Assembly (NCBI RefSeq): GCF_002135375.1
Contig: NZ_NEGH01000006.1
Coordinates: 135,730-199,729, forward strand
Direction: 5' to 3'
DNA from: Acinetobacter sp. ANC 4558
GTDB lineage: Bacteria; Pseudomonadota; Gammaproteobacteria; Pseudomonadales; Moraxellaceae
Length of the DNA: 64,000 nucleotides
The position numbers and the translations under genes are program-made. How positions within the stretch are numbered: the first letter of the stretch is position 1; each line of letters begins with the position of its first letter. The notes under the pieces are model-generated. The model did no database searches. It was not told the origin of the DNA and saw only the letters and a program-made list of their open reading frames with translations. Positions 15,965 through 24,216 of this stretch are shown piece by piece.

Positions 15965-18523
15965 ATGAAGACGAATAGAAAAAGAGTTGTAATTACGGGG
16001 ATGGGTATTTTGTCATCTCTTGCAGATAATATTGATGACTTTAAACAAGCATTACTTGATAAAAAATGTGGTGTAACTGACAGTGTTAGATTTTCAAAAT
16101 GGTTTGAAAATGCACGTGCAGCAGAAGTATTACATGAAATAGATTGTTCTGATATTCCTCAAGATATTCTCGAATCACAAGATAATGCAGCACTTTGGGC
16201 TTATAAGGTGAGTAAGGATGCCTTAACTCAAGCAGGAATTGTGCATGACCAAGTATCCTTAGACAATACAGGTTTGATTATTGGGGTTTCATCTGCTGGT
16301 ACGGAAGCATTTTTACCGCTATTTGAACAACGAATTCAAGACTTTTCATTAAAAAAAGCCATATATTCTGGTGGTTTTTCTTCATGCTGTTCTAGCGTTT
16401 CAACGTTATTAGGCTTAAAAGGTGGGACTGAATTAGTTGCAACAGCGTGTACTGCAAGTCCAAATGCCATTGGGATTGCCTATGATTTTATTCAAAATGG
16501 TAAAAATAAAATGATGCTGGCAGTGGGCACAGAACCTATTTATTTACCCACATTTGCAGGCTTTTATGCATTGAATGTTATGCATGAAGAGTCTTGTACC
16601 CCATTTTCTGGACAATCTGGCATGTCTATTGGAGAAGGGGCAGGTGCTATTGTTTTAGAAGAATATGAACATGCAGTAGCACGAGGGGCAACGATTTATG
16701 GCGAAATCTTATCTTATGCGACTTCTTGTGATGCTTATCATGAAACTGGTCCAGATCCACGAGCAAGTGGTGCTGTTCAAGTGATGAATAAGGCTCTGCA
16801 AAATGCTGGACTATTGCCAGAGCAAATTGATTATGTGAATGTTCATGGCACTGGCACCGAAGCAAATGATCGTATAGAAACAACAGCAATGAAAAAAGTA
16901 TTTCCAAATGCTGAAAATTTGCCTATGAGTTCAACGAAATCTTTTTATGGACATAATATTGGCGCTGCAGGAATTGTAGAATTAATTAGTTGTTTAGTGA
17001 CGTTACCGCAGAAGCATTTATTGCCTACTTTAAATTTTACTGTTCCACGTCCAAATTGCGATTTAGATTATGTACCGAATGAGTTTCGTGAAAAAGAAGT
17101 TAATATTTTCATGAAAAATAATTATGCCTTTGGTGGTAATAACTGTTGCATTATTGTGAGTACTCAACCTGGAACAATACCAGTAAGTACTTATCAAGCA
17201 AAACGAGTTGCGATTACTGGTTTGGGTGCTGTTTCAACGATTGGTCACACAATTAATGAAATTTTAGATCATATTTGGAACAATAAAAAAATACCAGAGC
17301 TGGGCACCGTTCAGTTTTATGAAGATACTTTAGCAGAAGCCGAAGAGTTGTTGGATATTCTTCATACTACAGGGCAATTTGAGGATTTATTAGGGCAAAA
17401 GAGTGCCTGCAAAATAAGTATATTACCTGAGCATGAATCAAATTTTAAAACGTTTCAAATCCAAAACTTGGAACCCAGAAAGCACTTGCGACGCTATGAT
17501 GCTCGAAAAGCCACGCGAGGTGGAACGTTTGCATTGATTGCATTATCTGAAACTTTAAATCATGCGCAGCGAAAAATTAAACGTGATGGACATGAGTTAG
17601 GTCTTGTGATGGGAATGTCACGTGGACCACAAGAAACAACCTACAAGTATCTGCAAAGTTTAAAACCTGATCCACGTAAGGTGCGTACTTCTGAGTTTCC
17701 TGGATCATTGATGAACTCAATTGCAACGTTCTGTGGAATTTCTGAAGGTATTAAAGGCTATACCACAACACTTGCGACTGGTCAGAATGCAGCCTTAGGT
17801 GCTTTAGCTTATGGCTATGAAATTGTTCGTCAACAATTACAACCTCAGGTTTTGGTGGGTGGTGCAGATGAATATTTTCCATCAATGTCACTTTATATGG
17901 ATGCTGTGACTCAAAAAATTCAAATGAGTTCAGAGGCTAGTGAATATCAAATCTATGGTCATGATGCGAAAGGTTTTATTCCTGGCGAAGGCGCATGTAT
18001 GTTGTTGCTTGAAGATCTAGAAGCTGCTCAGAAACGAAATGTAGAAGTACAGGCAGAAATTGTTGGCTACGGTAAGTCAAATAATAATAGTTATTTTAGT
18101 GCTGGGCAAATTCAGGAAAAAGCGAAAGCAATGGCATTGGCAATACAACGCGCGCTTAGTGATGCAGATATTTCAGCAAAAGATATTGATCTCGTGTGTG
18201 GAACGACCAGTGGAGATGATGAAAGCGTACAAGTTGAAATAGGTGCAATTCATCAGGTTTTTCAGCAGGATCATCCACAAGTACCTGTTGTTAACTATAA
18301 CGCTTATTTTGGTTTTATAGAATCATGTGCAGCACTCATGAATTTAACAGTCATTGTCGACTGTATTAAAAAACAGGCTGTACCTGCAATTCCATATACA
18401 GAAAATTTTTGTGATGATCGAATTAATTTTGTTCGTTCTCCACTGACAACTGTCATCAATAATGTACTTCTGGTAGGTGCAAATGAAGGCGGTAACTACT
18501 ATGCATTTGTGATAAAAGGATAA
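15965..18523 (+). CDS. Fused beta-ketoacyl-ACP synthase and chain-length-factor-like protein
   Basis: 852 aa with two tandem FabF-like thiolase-fold domains. Domain 1 (about 5-400) has a full catalytic set: Cys162 in 'TACTAS', His294 in 'HGTGT', Lys325 and His330 in 'KSFYGH'. Domain 2 (about 412-850) keeps the fold ('KRVAITGLGAVST', 'LVGGADEY', 'EGACMLLLED'). However, the nucleophile position reads Leu603 in 'TLATGQ', and neither catalytic His is found where HGTGT and GH would be ('CGTTSGD', 'NAYFGF'). This is a KS-alpha/CLF pair on one polypeptide. By analogy with type II polyketide and aryl-polyene systems, it should catalyse iterative elongation with domain 2 setting chain length. Confidence 0.88.
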   Translation: MKTNRKRVVITGMGILSSLADNIDDFKQALLDKKCGVTDSVRFSKWFENARAAEVLHEIDCSDIPQDILESQDNAALWAYKVSKDALTQAGIVHDQVSLDNTGLIIGVSSAGTEAFLPLFEQRIQDFSLKKAIYSGGFSSCCSSVSTLLGLKGGTELVATACTASPNAIGIAYDFIQNGKNKMMLAVGTEPIYLPTFAGFYALNVMHEESCTPFSGQSGMSIGEGAGAIVLEEYEHAVARGATIYGEILSYATSCDAYHETGPDPRASGAVQVMNKALQNAGLLPEQIDYVNVHGTGTEANDRIETTAMKKVFPNAENLPMSSTKSFYGHNIGAAGIVELISCLVTLPQKHLLPTLNFTVPRPNCDLDYVPNEFREKEVNIFMKNNYAFGGNNCCIIVSTQPGTIPVSTYQAKRVAITGLGAVSTIGHTINEILDHIWNNKKIPELGTVQFYEDTLAEAEELLDILHTTGQFEDLLGQKSACKISILPEHESNFKTFQIQNLEPRKHLRRYDARKATRGGTFALIALSETLNHAQRKIKRDGHELGLVMGMSRGPQETTYKYLQSLKPDPRKVRTSEFPGSLMNSIATFCGISEGIKGYTTTLATGQNAALGALAYGYEIVRQQLQPQVLVGGADEYFPSMSLYMDAVTQKIQMSSEASEYQIYGHDAKGFIPGEGACMLLLEDLEAAQKRNVEVQAEIVGYGKSNNNSYFSAGQIQEKAKAMALAIQRALSDADISAKDIDLVCGTTSGDDESVQVEIGAIHQVFQQDHPQVPVVNYNAYFGFIESCAALMNLTVIVDCIKKQAVPAIPYTENFCDDRINFVRSPLTTVINNVLLVGANEGGNYYAFVIKG

Positions 18524-18527
18524 TATT

Positions 18528-19745
18528 TTGAATAACGCGACGATTATCTCAGGTTATAGTGCAAATTTAGCATTTGCACCTAACTGTGATGAATTAATCG
18601 GTAACTTAAAACAAGGAAAGAGTGTTACTAAAGAATATTGGTTTGAATCAGAGAGGATTGCATATAAGTTTGGTCTTAATGAAAATAAATGTATTGCGAG
18701 GTTGAAGTCTAGTAATAAAAGTTGTTTTGAAGAAATATCACAACTGATTGACCAAGCACTCGAACAAGCAATGCTTAAAAAACAGAGTTTGTCAGGTGAA
18801 AACGTTAGGGTGTATTTAACAGGTCTTGGTTCTAGAATTGATATAATTGATTATTTATCATTTTATGACCACAATGATTTAGAAGATGTCACTTTAAATA
18901 AACAAATAAAAAATTTGCATGCGGCTAAAAATAATCAAGATGCATTAGCGCATCAGATTGCCAAAAAATTTAATCTCAAATTTAATCCACCCAATTTAAA
19001 TTGCACGAGTAATTCTGCATTGTCTGCAGTTCATCTAGCCATTCAAGCAATTAATGGGGGTGAAATTGACTTAGTAGTTGTTATTAACTACTCGAAAATT
19101 GCAACACAAGACATCAAGTTTTTGGCGAATCAGTCAATGCTTGAAAGTACCGCAGTACAACCTTTTGGTGAAGACAGTCGAAGTGTACTCTTTACTGAAG
19201 GGAACTGTGTCATGATTTTTGAAAGTGCAAAACATCGTCAAGCACGTGGATTAAATCATGGTGTTCAATTGACATCAAGCTATACCCAAATAAGTTCAGG
19301 ACGTGGAAATGATGCGGCTCAGTTAAGTGCAAATTTAATTAAGACGATGAATAAAGCACTCGATCAAGCGAATATTAGTAATCAGCAACTCGCAGCAATT
19401 ATTCCACATGGAAACGGCTCTGAGGTAACGGATAAAGCTGAAGCCCAAGCAATTACAACATTCTTTTCTGAACAGTTCATTCCTGTCTTAGCCTATAAAG
19501 GCCAAATTGGTTATACCTCAACAGGCTCAGGTGTAATTGACTTAATGATTGGTCACTATTCTTTATGTCATGGCGAACTCATATCCCCAGTAGGTTGTGG
19601 AGTTATACGAGATAAAATCAAGCAATATCTATTGTTGAATCAAGGCATTTTAAAGCATGAAAAACATCATCTATTGAAGATCGGACTGGGTGTCGATGGT
19701 TCTATAATCGCAATTGTAATGTCAAATACCGTCATTAATTCGTAG
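18528..19745 (+). CDS. Second beta-ketoacyl synthase-like protein with altered active site
   Basis: 405-aa stand-alone KS-fold protein. The start is a TTG at 18528, 4 bases after the previous stop, with AAAGGA as ribosome site. The nucleophile Cys159 ('NCTSNSALSAV'), the first His294 ('PHGNGS') and Lys324 are present. The second catalytic His of 'GHT' is replaced by Tyr329 ('KGQIGYTSTGSG'). The C-H-Y set is unusual and suggests a priming, acyl-transfer or altered condensing role rather than ordinary malonyl condensation. N-terminal sequence is more diverged than in the fused KS. Confidence 0.8.
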   Translation: MNNATIISGYSANLAFAPNCDELIGNLKQGKSVTKEYWFESERIAYKFGLNENKCIARLKSSNKSCFEEISQLIDQALEQAMLKKQSLSGENVRVYLTGLGSRIDIIDYLSFYDHNDLEDVTLNKQIKNLHAAKNNQDALAHQIAKKFNLKFNPPNLNCTSNSALSAVHLAIQAINGGEIDLVVVINYSKIATQDIKFLANQSMLESTAVQPFGEDSRSVLFTEGNCVMIFESAKHRQARGLNHGVQLTSSYTQISSGRGNDAAQLSANLIKTMNKALDQANISNQQLAAIIPHGNGSEVTDKAEAQAITTFFSEQFIPVLAYKGQIGYTSTGSGVIDLMIGHYSLCHGELISPVGCGVIRDKIKQYLLLNQGILKHEKHHLLKIGLGVDGSIIAIVMSNTVINS

Positions 19746-19763
19746 AACGATTGAGGAAATATT

Positions 19764-20747
19764 ATGTATTTATCTTCATTTTCTATGATGGAACCACAAG
19801 ACAATATTTATTTATATCATCCTTGTTGGTTAAATGTATGGGAATCCCATATGTATAAACAAGCATTGAAGTCAACTAAATCAAGTGGTTGGGGCTTTAA
19901 ACGCTTTGGGACAAGTAAGCATACGTATGCTAGAGAAATGATTAGAACACCTTATTATAAAGAATATATAGATGCGCTGGAGCAAGTATCTGATCATGCT
20001 CTACAACAATTAACCGCCAAACAGCGGATGCAATTATTTAAATCACGTACAGCATTAATTTATGCCGATAGCTGGGGTGAGCAAAGTTCATTCGAAAATA
20101 TTTCAAGTTTTTTACATAGCGCAACGATAGATACACTACCTAAAAACTTAGTGAAAAAATTTTCAGTGAATGACTTTACGTGCAAGTTAAGAGGGGAAAA
20201 ACAATCGTTGGTTCAAGCAATGAAAATTGCTGAAGATTATTTAAAGTGGAATGTTTTTGATTTTGTGGTGATTTGCGCTGCTTATCGTGCCATTCCTGTT
20301 TTGGTTTTTTCTGAAGAAGATATTACGACACCTAGAAAAGAACGAAAAAACTCGAATGCTCTAAACACAAATTTATCTGTTGAACGAACAGGCTGTTTCA
20401 TTTTTAGTCATTATGAAAGTGCCATGAAAGTGAAATGTGGAAATTATATAAGTTCCGATAATAATCAGCAATTACTGAGAGATATGCTTGAAAAAAACAC
20501 TGATATTTCTTTAATGACTTTTGCAGGTTTAAGAAAAATGCCATTTGAACATCAATGGCCTGAAGCTCATCATCAATCAAAATTAAAAGTGATAAATCTA
20601 ACTGAAAAATATGGACATAGTGGTTGTATTTCACCCGCCTTAAGCTGGATTTATCACGAACAGCAGAACGCTGATCTTGCAAAAATGAGAACCATGATAC
20701 CCGATAATTTTGGTGGTTATAGTTGGTTTGATACTTATTATCAATAA
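19764..20747 (+). CDS. Degenerate ketosynthase-fold protein, unknown function
   Basis: 327 aa. No family is recognised with certainty, but the C-terminal half can be laid on a ketosynthase. 'SLVQAMKIAEDYLKWNVFDFVVI' matches the nucleophile helix and following strand, with no Cys at the nucleophile position. 'KYGHSGCISPALSWIYH' matches the GHTxGASG block and keeps its His. The final 'DNFGGYSWFD' recalls the 'NSFGFGG' ending. It is cytosolic, without signal peptide or membrane segment. A structural partner of the other ketosynthases or an acyltransferase derived from a KS are both possible. Gaps of 18 and 20 bases place it in the operon. Confidence 0.6.
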   Translation: MYLSSFSMMEPQDNIYLYHPCWLNVWESHMYKQALKSTKSSGWGFKRFGTSKHTYAREMIRTPYYKEYIDALEQVSDHALQQLTAKQRMQLFKSRTALIYADSWGEQSSFENISSFLHSATIDTLPKNLVKKFSVNDFTCKLRGEKQSLVQAMKIAEDYLKWNVFDFVVICAAYRAIPVLVFSEEDITTPRKERKNSNALNTNLSVERTGCFIFSHYESAMKVKCGNYISSDNNQQLLRDMLEKNTDISLMTFAGLRKMPFEHQWPEAHHQSKLKVINLTEKYGHSGCISPALSWIYHEQQNADLAKMRTMIPDNFGGYSWFDTYYQ

Positions 20748-20767
20748 AGTATATACAGGAATAAATA

Positions 20768-21475
20768 ATGGCAAATGCAATAAAAGAATTGCCGGCGATA
20801 CTCTTGATTGATATTTTCAAAAGTTATGGTGTCGGTGACAATAAAATTGACGCACTCAAACAAATTAATTTAGAAATAAAAAAAGGTGAGTTTCTTGCAC
20901 TTTGTGGTCCTTCTGGGAGTGGAAAAAGTACATTATTAAATATTTTATCTGGGTTAGATCAACCAACAGCAGGCACAAATTTATTTTTAAATAAAGCACT
21001 GAATGAACTAAATGAAAATCAACTTTCAATGATTAGAAGTCAGCATTTAGGTTTCATTTTTCAGTTTTTTAATTTAATTCCAGTACTCAGTGCCTTTGAC
21101 AATGTTTTTTATCCACTTATTTTAAATGGTTTGTATTCTAAAAAAATCGCTAAAGAACTGACATTACACTACTTAGATAGTGTGGGACTTTATGAATTAT
21201 ATGATCGTAAACCAGGGCAATTATCAGGTGGACAACAGCAACGTGTTGCGATTGCTCGCGCTTTGGCAAATCAGCCAAATGTTGTGGTTGCTGATGAACC
21301 CACAGGGAATCTCGATTTAGCGACAGGAGAAGCTATTCTAGATTTATTGATGAAAATTAACCAAGACATTGGTACCACTTTCATTATTTCAACGCATTCC
21401 ACACAATTAAAAGATAGAGCTAAGCGTGTTATAGAAATCAAAGATGGAGAACTCATTCATGACTCCGTTATATAA
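20768..21475 (+). CDS. ABC transporter ATP-binding protein, LolD/MacB type
   Basis: 235-aa ATPase with Walker A 'GPSGSGKS' at 47-54, the Q-loop 'FIFQFFNL' near 97-104, the signature LSGGQQQR at 152-159 and Walker B 'VVVADEPTGNLD' at 172-183. The 'PTGNLD' ending and the size match the LolD/MacB/FtsE class, whose permeases are FtsX-like, rather than drug exporters. Its partner permease is encoded at 22112-23425. It powers extraction or export of the cluster product from the inner membrane. The gene overlaps the next by 17 bases. Confidence 0.92.
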   Translation: MANAIKELPAILLIDIFKSYGVGDNKIDALKQINLEIKKGEFLALCGPSGSGKSTLLNILSGLDQPTAGTNLFLNKALNELNENQLSMIRSQHLGFIFQFFNLIPVLSAFDNVFYPLILNGLYSKKIAKELTLHYLDSVGLYELYDRKPGQLSGGQQQRVAIARALANQPNVVVADEPTGNLDLATGEAILDLLMKINQDIGTTFIISTHSTQLKDRAKRVIEIKDGELIHDSVI

Positions 21476-22115
21476 AATGATCTTATGTATTGGTTTGAGC
21501 ATATTATTGCCACTACAAGTTTATGCTGCATCTGTTCCAAAGCAAGTTGAGCAAGTTATTCAAAAAGGTTTTCCGCAACAACTTAATGCTTTGAAAACAA
21601 TGAGTAATACATTATTTCAAGAATATCAGAGAGATAAAAATATTACATCTCTTGTTTTTTATGCTTATTCAGTTTTGGAATTGGCTAAATACTATAAATC
21701 GATCAATGATTATGTAAATGCTTCAGAGCAAGCCAAATTAGGATTTTTCTATTTAGATGAAGCTGCAGAATCTGATGAAGAAAACTTAAATGTTCTATAT
21801 TTACGCGCGCGTGTAGATGCTTATTTACCAGCCGATCTTGGTCGTTGTGTTATTGCGTTAAGTGATACTCAAATCTTGTTAAATCATAAGGAAAAATTTG
21901 ATGCGGATATACTTGCACGTATCAATCATATGCGTTATCGAGCACTAAATAGCTGTGGAGAAAGCTCATCAGCCAACGCATTGTTACAGCAACTTAAAAA
22001 AGGAAATGTAACACAACAGAAATTATTGGTTTTACCAGACAATCAATCACCTGAGTGGGATATTTATGAAATAACACAAATTCTAATGCCTTTAATGAAA
22101 CAGGTGAACAAATGA
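21459..22115 (+). CDS. Periplasmic helical protein of the export block
   Basis: 218 aa from the ATG at 21459, chosen for the GGAGA ribosome site and because the signal peptide begins there; the alternative at 21444 adds five residues. The signal peptide covers about residues 1-23 ('LPLQVYAA'). The rest is alpha-helical, with TPR-like spacing ('LVFYAYSVLELAKYYKSINDYVNASEQAKLGF') and two well-separated Cys. It lies between the ATPase and the permease and overlaps both genes, so it is probably an obligate accessory of the transporter. No named family is recognised. Confidence 0.75.
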   Translation: MTPLYKMILCIGLSILLPLQVYAASVPKQVEQVIQKGFPQQLNALKTMSNTLFQEYQRDKNITSLVFYAYSVLELAKYYKSINDYVNASEQAKLGFFYLDEAAESDEENLNVLYLRARVDAYLPADLGRCVIALSDTQILLNHKEKFDADILARINHMRYRALNSCGESSSANALLQQLKKGNVTQQKLLVLPDNQSPEWDIYEITQILMPLMKQVNK

Positions 22116-23425
22116 ATATTGGCGTTATTTTCTTTAGTGTTGTCGTCTTATTTATTTTAGCATTTGTCATTTATAGTATGGTTATTACGCCACAAGATAC
22201 TAAATTTGCATTCTTGAATTTATTTAGGCACAAACGTCGTTCACTTTCGACTATTTTTGCAATCATTTTAGGCGGTGTTGCAATTTTCCTTTATGGCGGA
22301 TTTATTGAATATTCTTTTTGGATTTTAAAACAACAAACCGTAAGAACGAATGTTGGTCATGTCCAGATATATGACCCTTCATATTTTGAAACAGCAAATA
22401 AAAGTAAAAGTATTATTGAAAATTATCAAATACTGAAAAATGAAATTTTAGAAGATGCTGAATTATCGCAGTATATTTCGACCATTTCTGGTCAGCTTGA
22501 ATTTACTGGCGTGATTTCACAGTACGAAAATGAAACATCGAGTTATTTTTCTGCAATTGGTGTTGAGCCTCTTCCTGCATTAAAACTAGGTTCTTTTGAT
22601 AAGTTAATTTCTGGTAGTGATTTATCTCGGATAAAAATGAATGAAATTACCGTAGGTAATGGTTTAGCAAAAACATTAAATGCAAAGTATGCAGATTGGG
22701 TTGATGTTTTATTGGTAAATAGTCAGGGTGGGCAAGGTGCTTTATCACTTAAAGTTCGCGGTATTTTTTCATCTGGTATAAAAGATTATGATGATGTTGC
22801 TATGAAAATGCCTCTTCAAACTGCCCAGCAATTAATGGATACAGATGGTGTAAGTAAAATAGTGATTTTGTTAAAAGATGACCGAAACCTTGAAGAATTC
22901 AACACAAAACTAGAAAATTTTATTGCAAATAAGCAGCAGAAATTAATCATTAAAGATTGGAAGTCACTTTCACTATTTTATCAACAAGTAGAGGGAATGC
23001 TCTCAGGTATTTACTTTTTTATTAAAGTGATTGTTGCACTTATTGTGGTCTTTATGATCAGTAATTCTATGCGAATGAATGTATTAGAAAGAACACGTGA
23101 AATTACGACCTTAAGAGCAATTGGTTTACAGCCCATGCACGTTTCACGTTTATTTCTATTGGAAGGCATTTTTATTGGTGCAATCGGTGCGTTAGGGAGT
23201 TTAGTGATTGGTTTTACTTTTGCAGGAATGATTAATTTACAAGGCATTACTATGCCACCCTCTCCAGGTCAGACAGAAGGTTATATTGCATTTATTAAAA
23301 CAAATAGTTTTGAGTTGATTTGGATCACGTTGGTACTACCAATTATCACTGCATCTTTAGCATCAATTTTACCTGCTTTGAGTGCATCAAGACTCAATAT
23401 TTCAGATGCTTTTAAATCCGTTTAG
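22112..23425 (+). CDS. ABC transporter permease, FtsX/LolC-LolE-like
   Basis: 437 aa with the MacB/LolC topology: one N-terminal membrane helix (about 2-22) and a second hydrophobic stretch near 48-65. A large periplasmic domain covers about 70-290. The FtsX domain with three membrane helices is at about 300-435, including 'MRMNVLERTREITTLRAIG' and 'LLEGIFIGAIGALGSLV'. It overlaps the previous gene by 4 bases (ATGA). With the LolD-like ATPase it forms a mechanotransmission-type ABC transporter that moves a lipid-like molecule to the periplasmic carrier rather than through a channel. Confidence 0.9.
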   Translation: MNIGVIFFSVVVLFILAFVIYSMVITPQDTKFAFLNLFRHKRRSLSTIFAIILGGVAIFLYGGFIEYSFWILKQQTVRTNVGHVQIYDPSYFETANKSKSIIENYQILKNEILEDAELSQYISTISGQLEFTGVISQYENETSSYFSAIGVEPLPALKLGSFDKLISGSDLSRIKMNEITVGNGLAKTLNAKYADWVDVLLVNSQGGQGALSLKVRGIFSSGIKDYDDVAMKMPLQTAQQLMDTDGVSKIVILLKDDRNLEEFNTKLENFIANKQQKLIIKDWKSLSLFYQQVEGMLSGIYFFIKVIVALIVVFMISNSMRMNVLERTREITTLRAIGLQPMHVSRLFLLEGIFIGAIGALGSLVIGFTFAGMINLQGITMPPSPGQTEGYIAFIKTNSFELIWITLVLPIITASLASILPALSASRLNISDAFKSV

Positions 23426-23433
23426 GAAATAAT

Positions 23434-24216
23434 ATGAAAATTTATACTTTTATGACCTTATGTTCGTCATTGTTATTTTCTGCTTCAAGTTGGGCAGCTC
23501 CTTCATCGCCAAGTGCACTCGAAATAATTCGTCAGGCTGATAATATTCGTTCACCAAATCAACCATTTCGTTATACCGTTACTGTATTGGAATATAAGTC
23601 TGGTGCAAAGCAATTTTCTAATAAACAAATTCTTGATATTTCAATGCGTTTTTTAAAACAGAATGGGAGTAATAAAGCTGATGCACGTTCATTAGTTCGT
23701 TTTGTTTATCCGCCTCGGGATAAAGGAAAAATCATGTTGTCTGATTGGTATGATTTATGGTTTTACACACAAGAACTACGAAGACCCATTCCAATTTCTC
23801 GTCAACAAAGATTATTGGGGCAAATTTCAAATGGTGATGTCATTGTGACAAACTTTGAAGATGCTTATGATGCTCAATTATTAAGTGAACAAGCCTGTGG
23901 TAATAAGACTTGCTATCAATTATCTTTAGCACGTAAATCATCCGAAGTTACATGGCCAAAAGTAATTTATTTAGTTGAAAAAGGAAGCTATAGACCATAT
24001 CAAGCTTCGTATTTTTCACAAGATAACAAGTTAATGAAAGAAGTTTCTTATCAGAATTATAAGCCTTTACTTGGTCTAGAAAGACCATCCAAAATTGTTG
24101 TGAAAGACACGCGTCATGGAAGCGGTTATTCAGTCATGGAATATAGTAATTTAAAATTTGAATCCTTGCCTGTGTCACATTTCACAAAGGAATATATTCA
24201 GCGAAGGGCGAATTAA
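23434..24216 (+). CDS. LolA-like outer-membrane lipoprotein-sorting family protein
   Basis: 260 aa. The signal peptide ends at 'SSWAA' (about residue 22). The family signature of the LolA-like 'outer membrane lipoprotein-sorting protein' group is clear: 'RSLVRFVYPPRDKGKIML', then 'LWFYTQELRRPIPISRQQRLLGQ', then 'NGDVIVTNFEDAYDA'. The half-barrel fold of this group holds acyl chains in the periplasm. Together with the ABC permease 8 bases upstream it should receive an acylated product and ferry it outward. Comparable LolA-like genes occur in aryl-polyene clusters. Confidence 0.85.
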   Translation: MKIYTFMTLCSSLLFSASSWAAPSSPSALEIIRQADNIRSPNQPFRYTVTVLEYKSGAKQFSNKQILDISMRFLKQNGSNKADARSLVRFVYPPRDKGKIMLSDWYDLWFYTQELRRPIPISRQQRLLGQISNGDVIVTNFEDAYDAQLLSEQACGNKTCYQLSLARKSSEVTWPKVIYLVEKGSYRPYQASYFSQDNKLMKEVSYQNYKPLLGLERPSKIVVKDTRHGSGYSVMEYSNLKFESLPVSHFTKEYIQRRAN

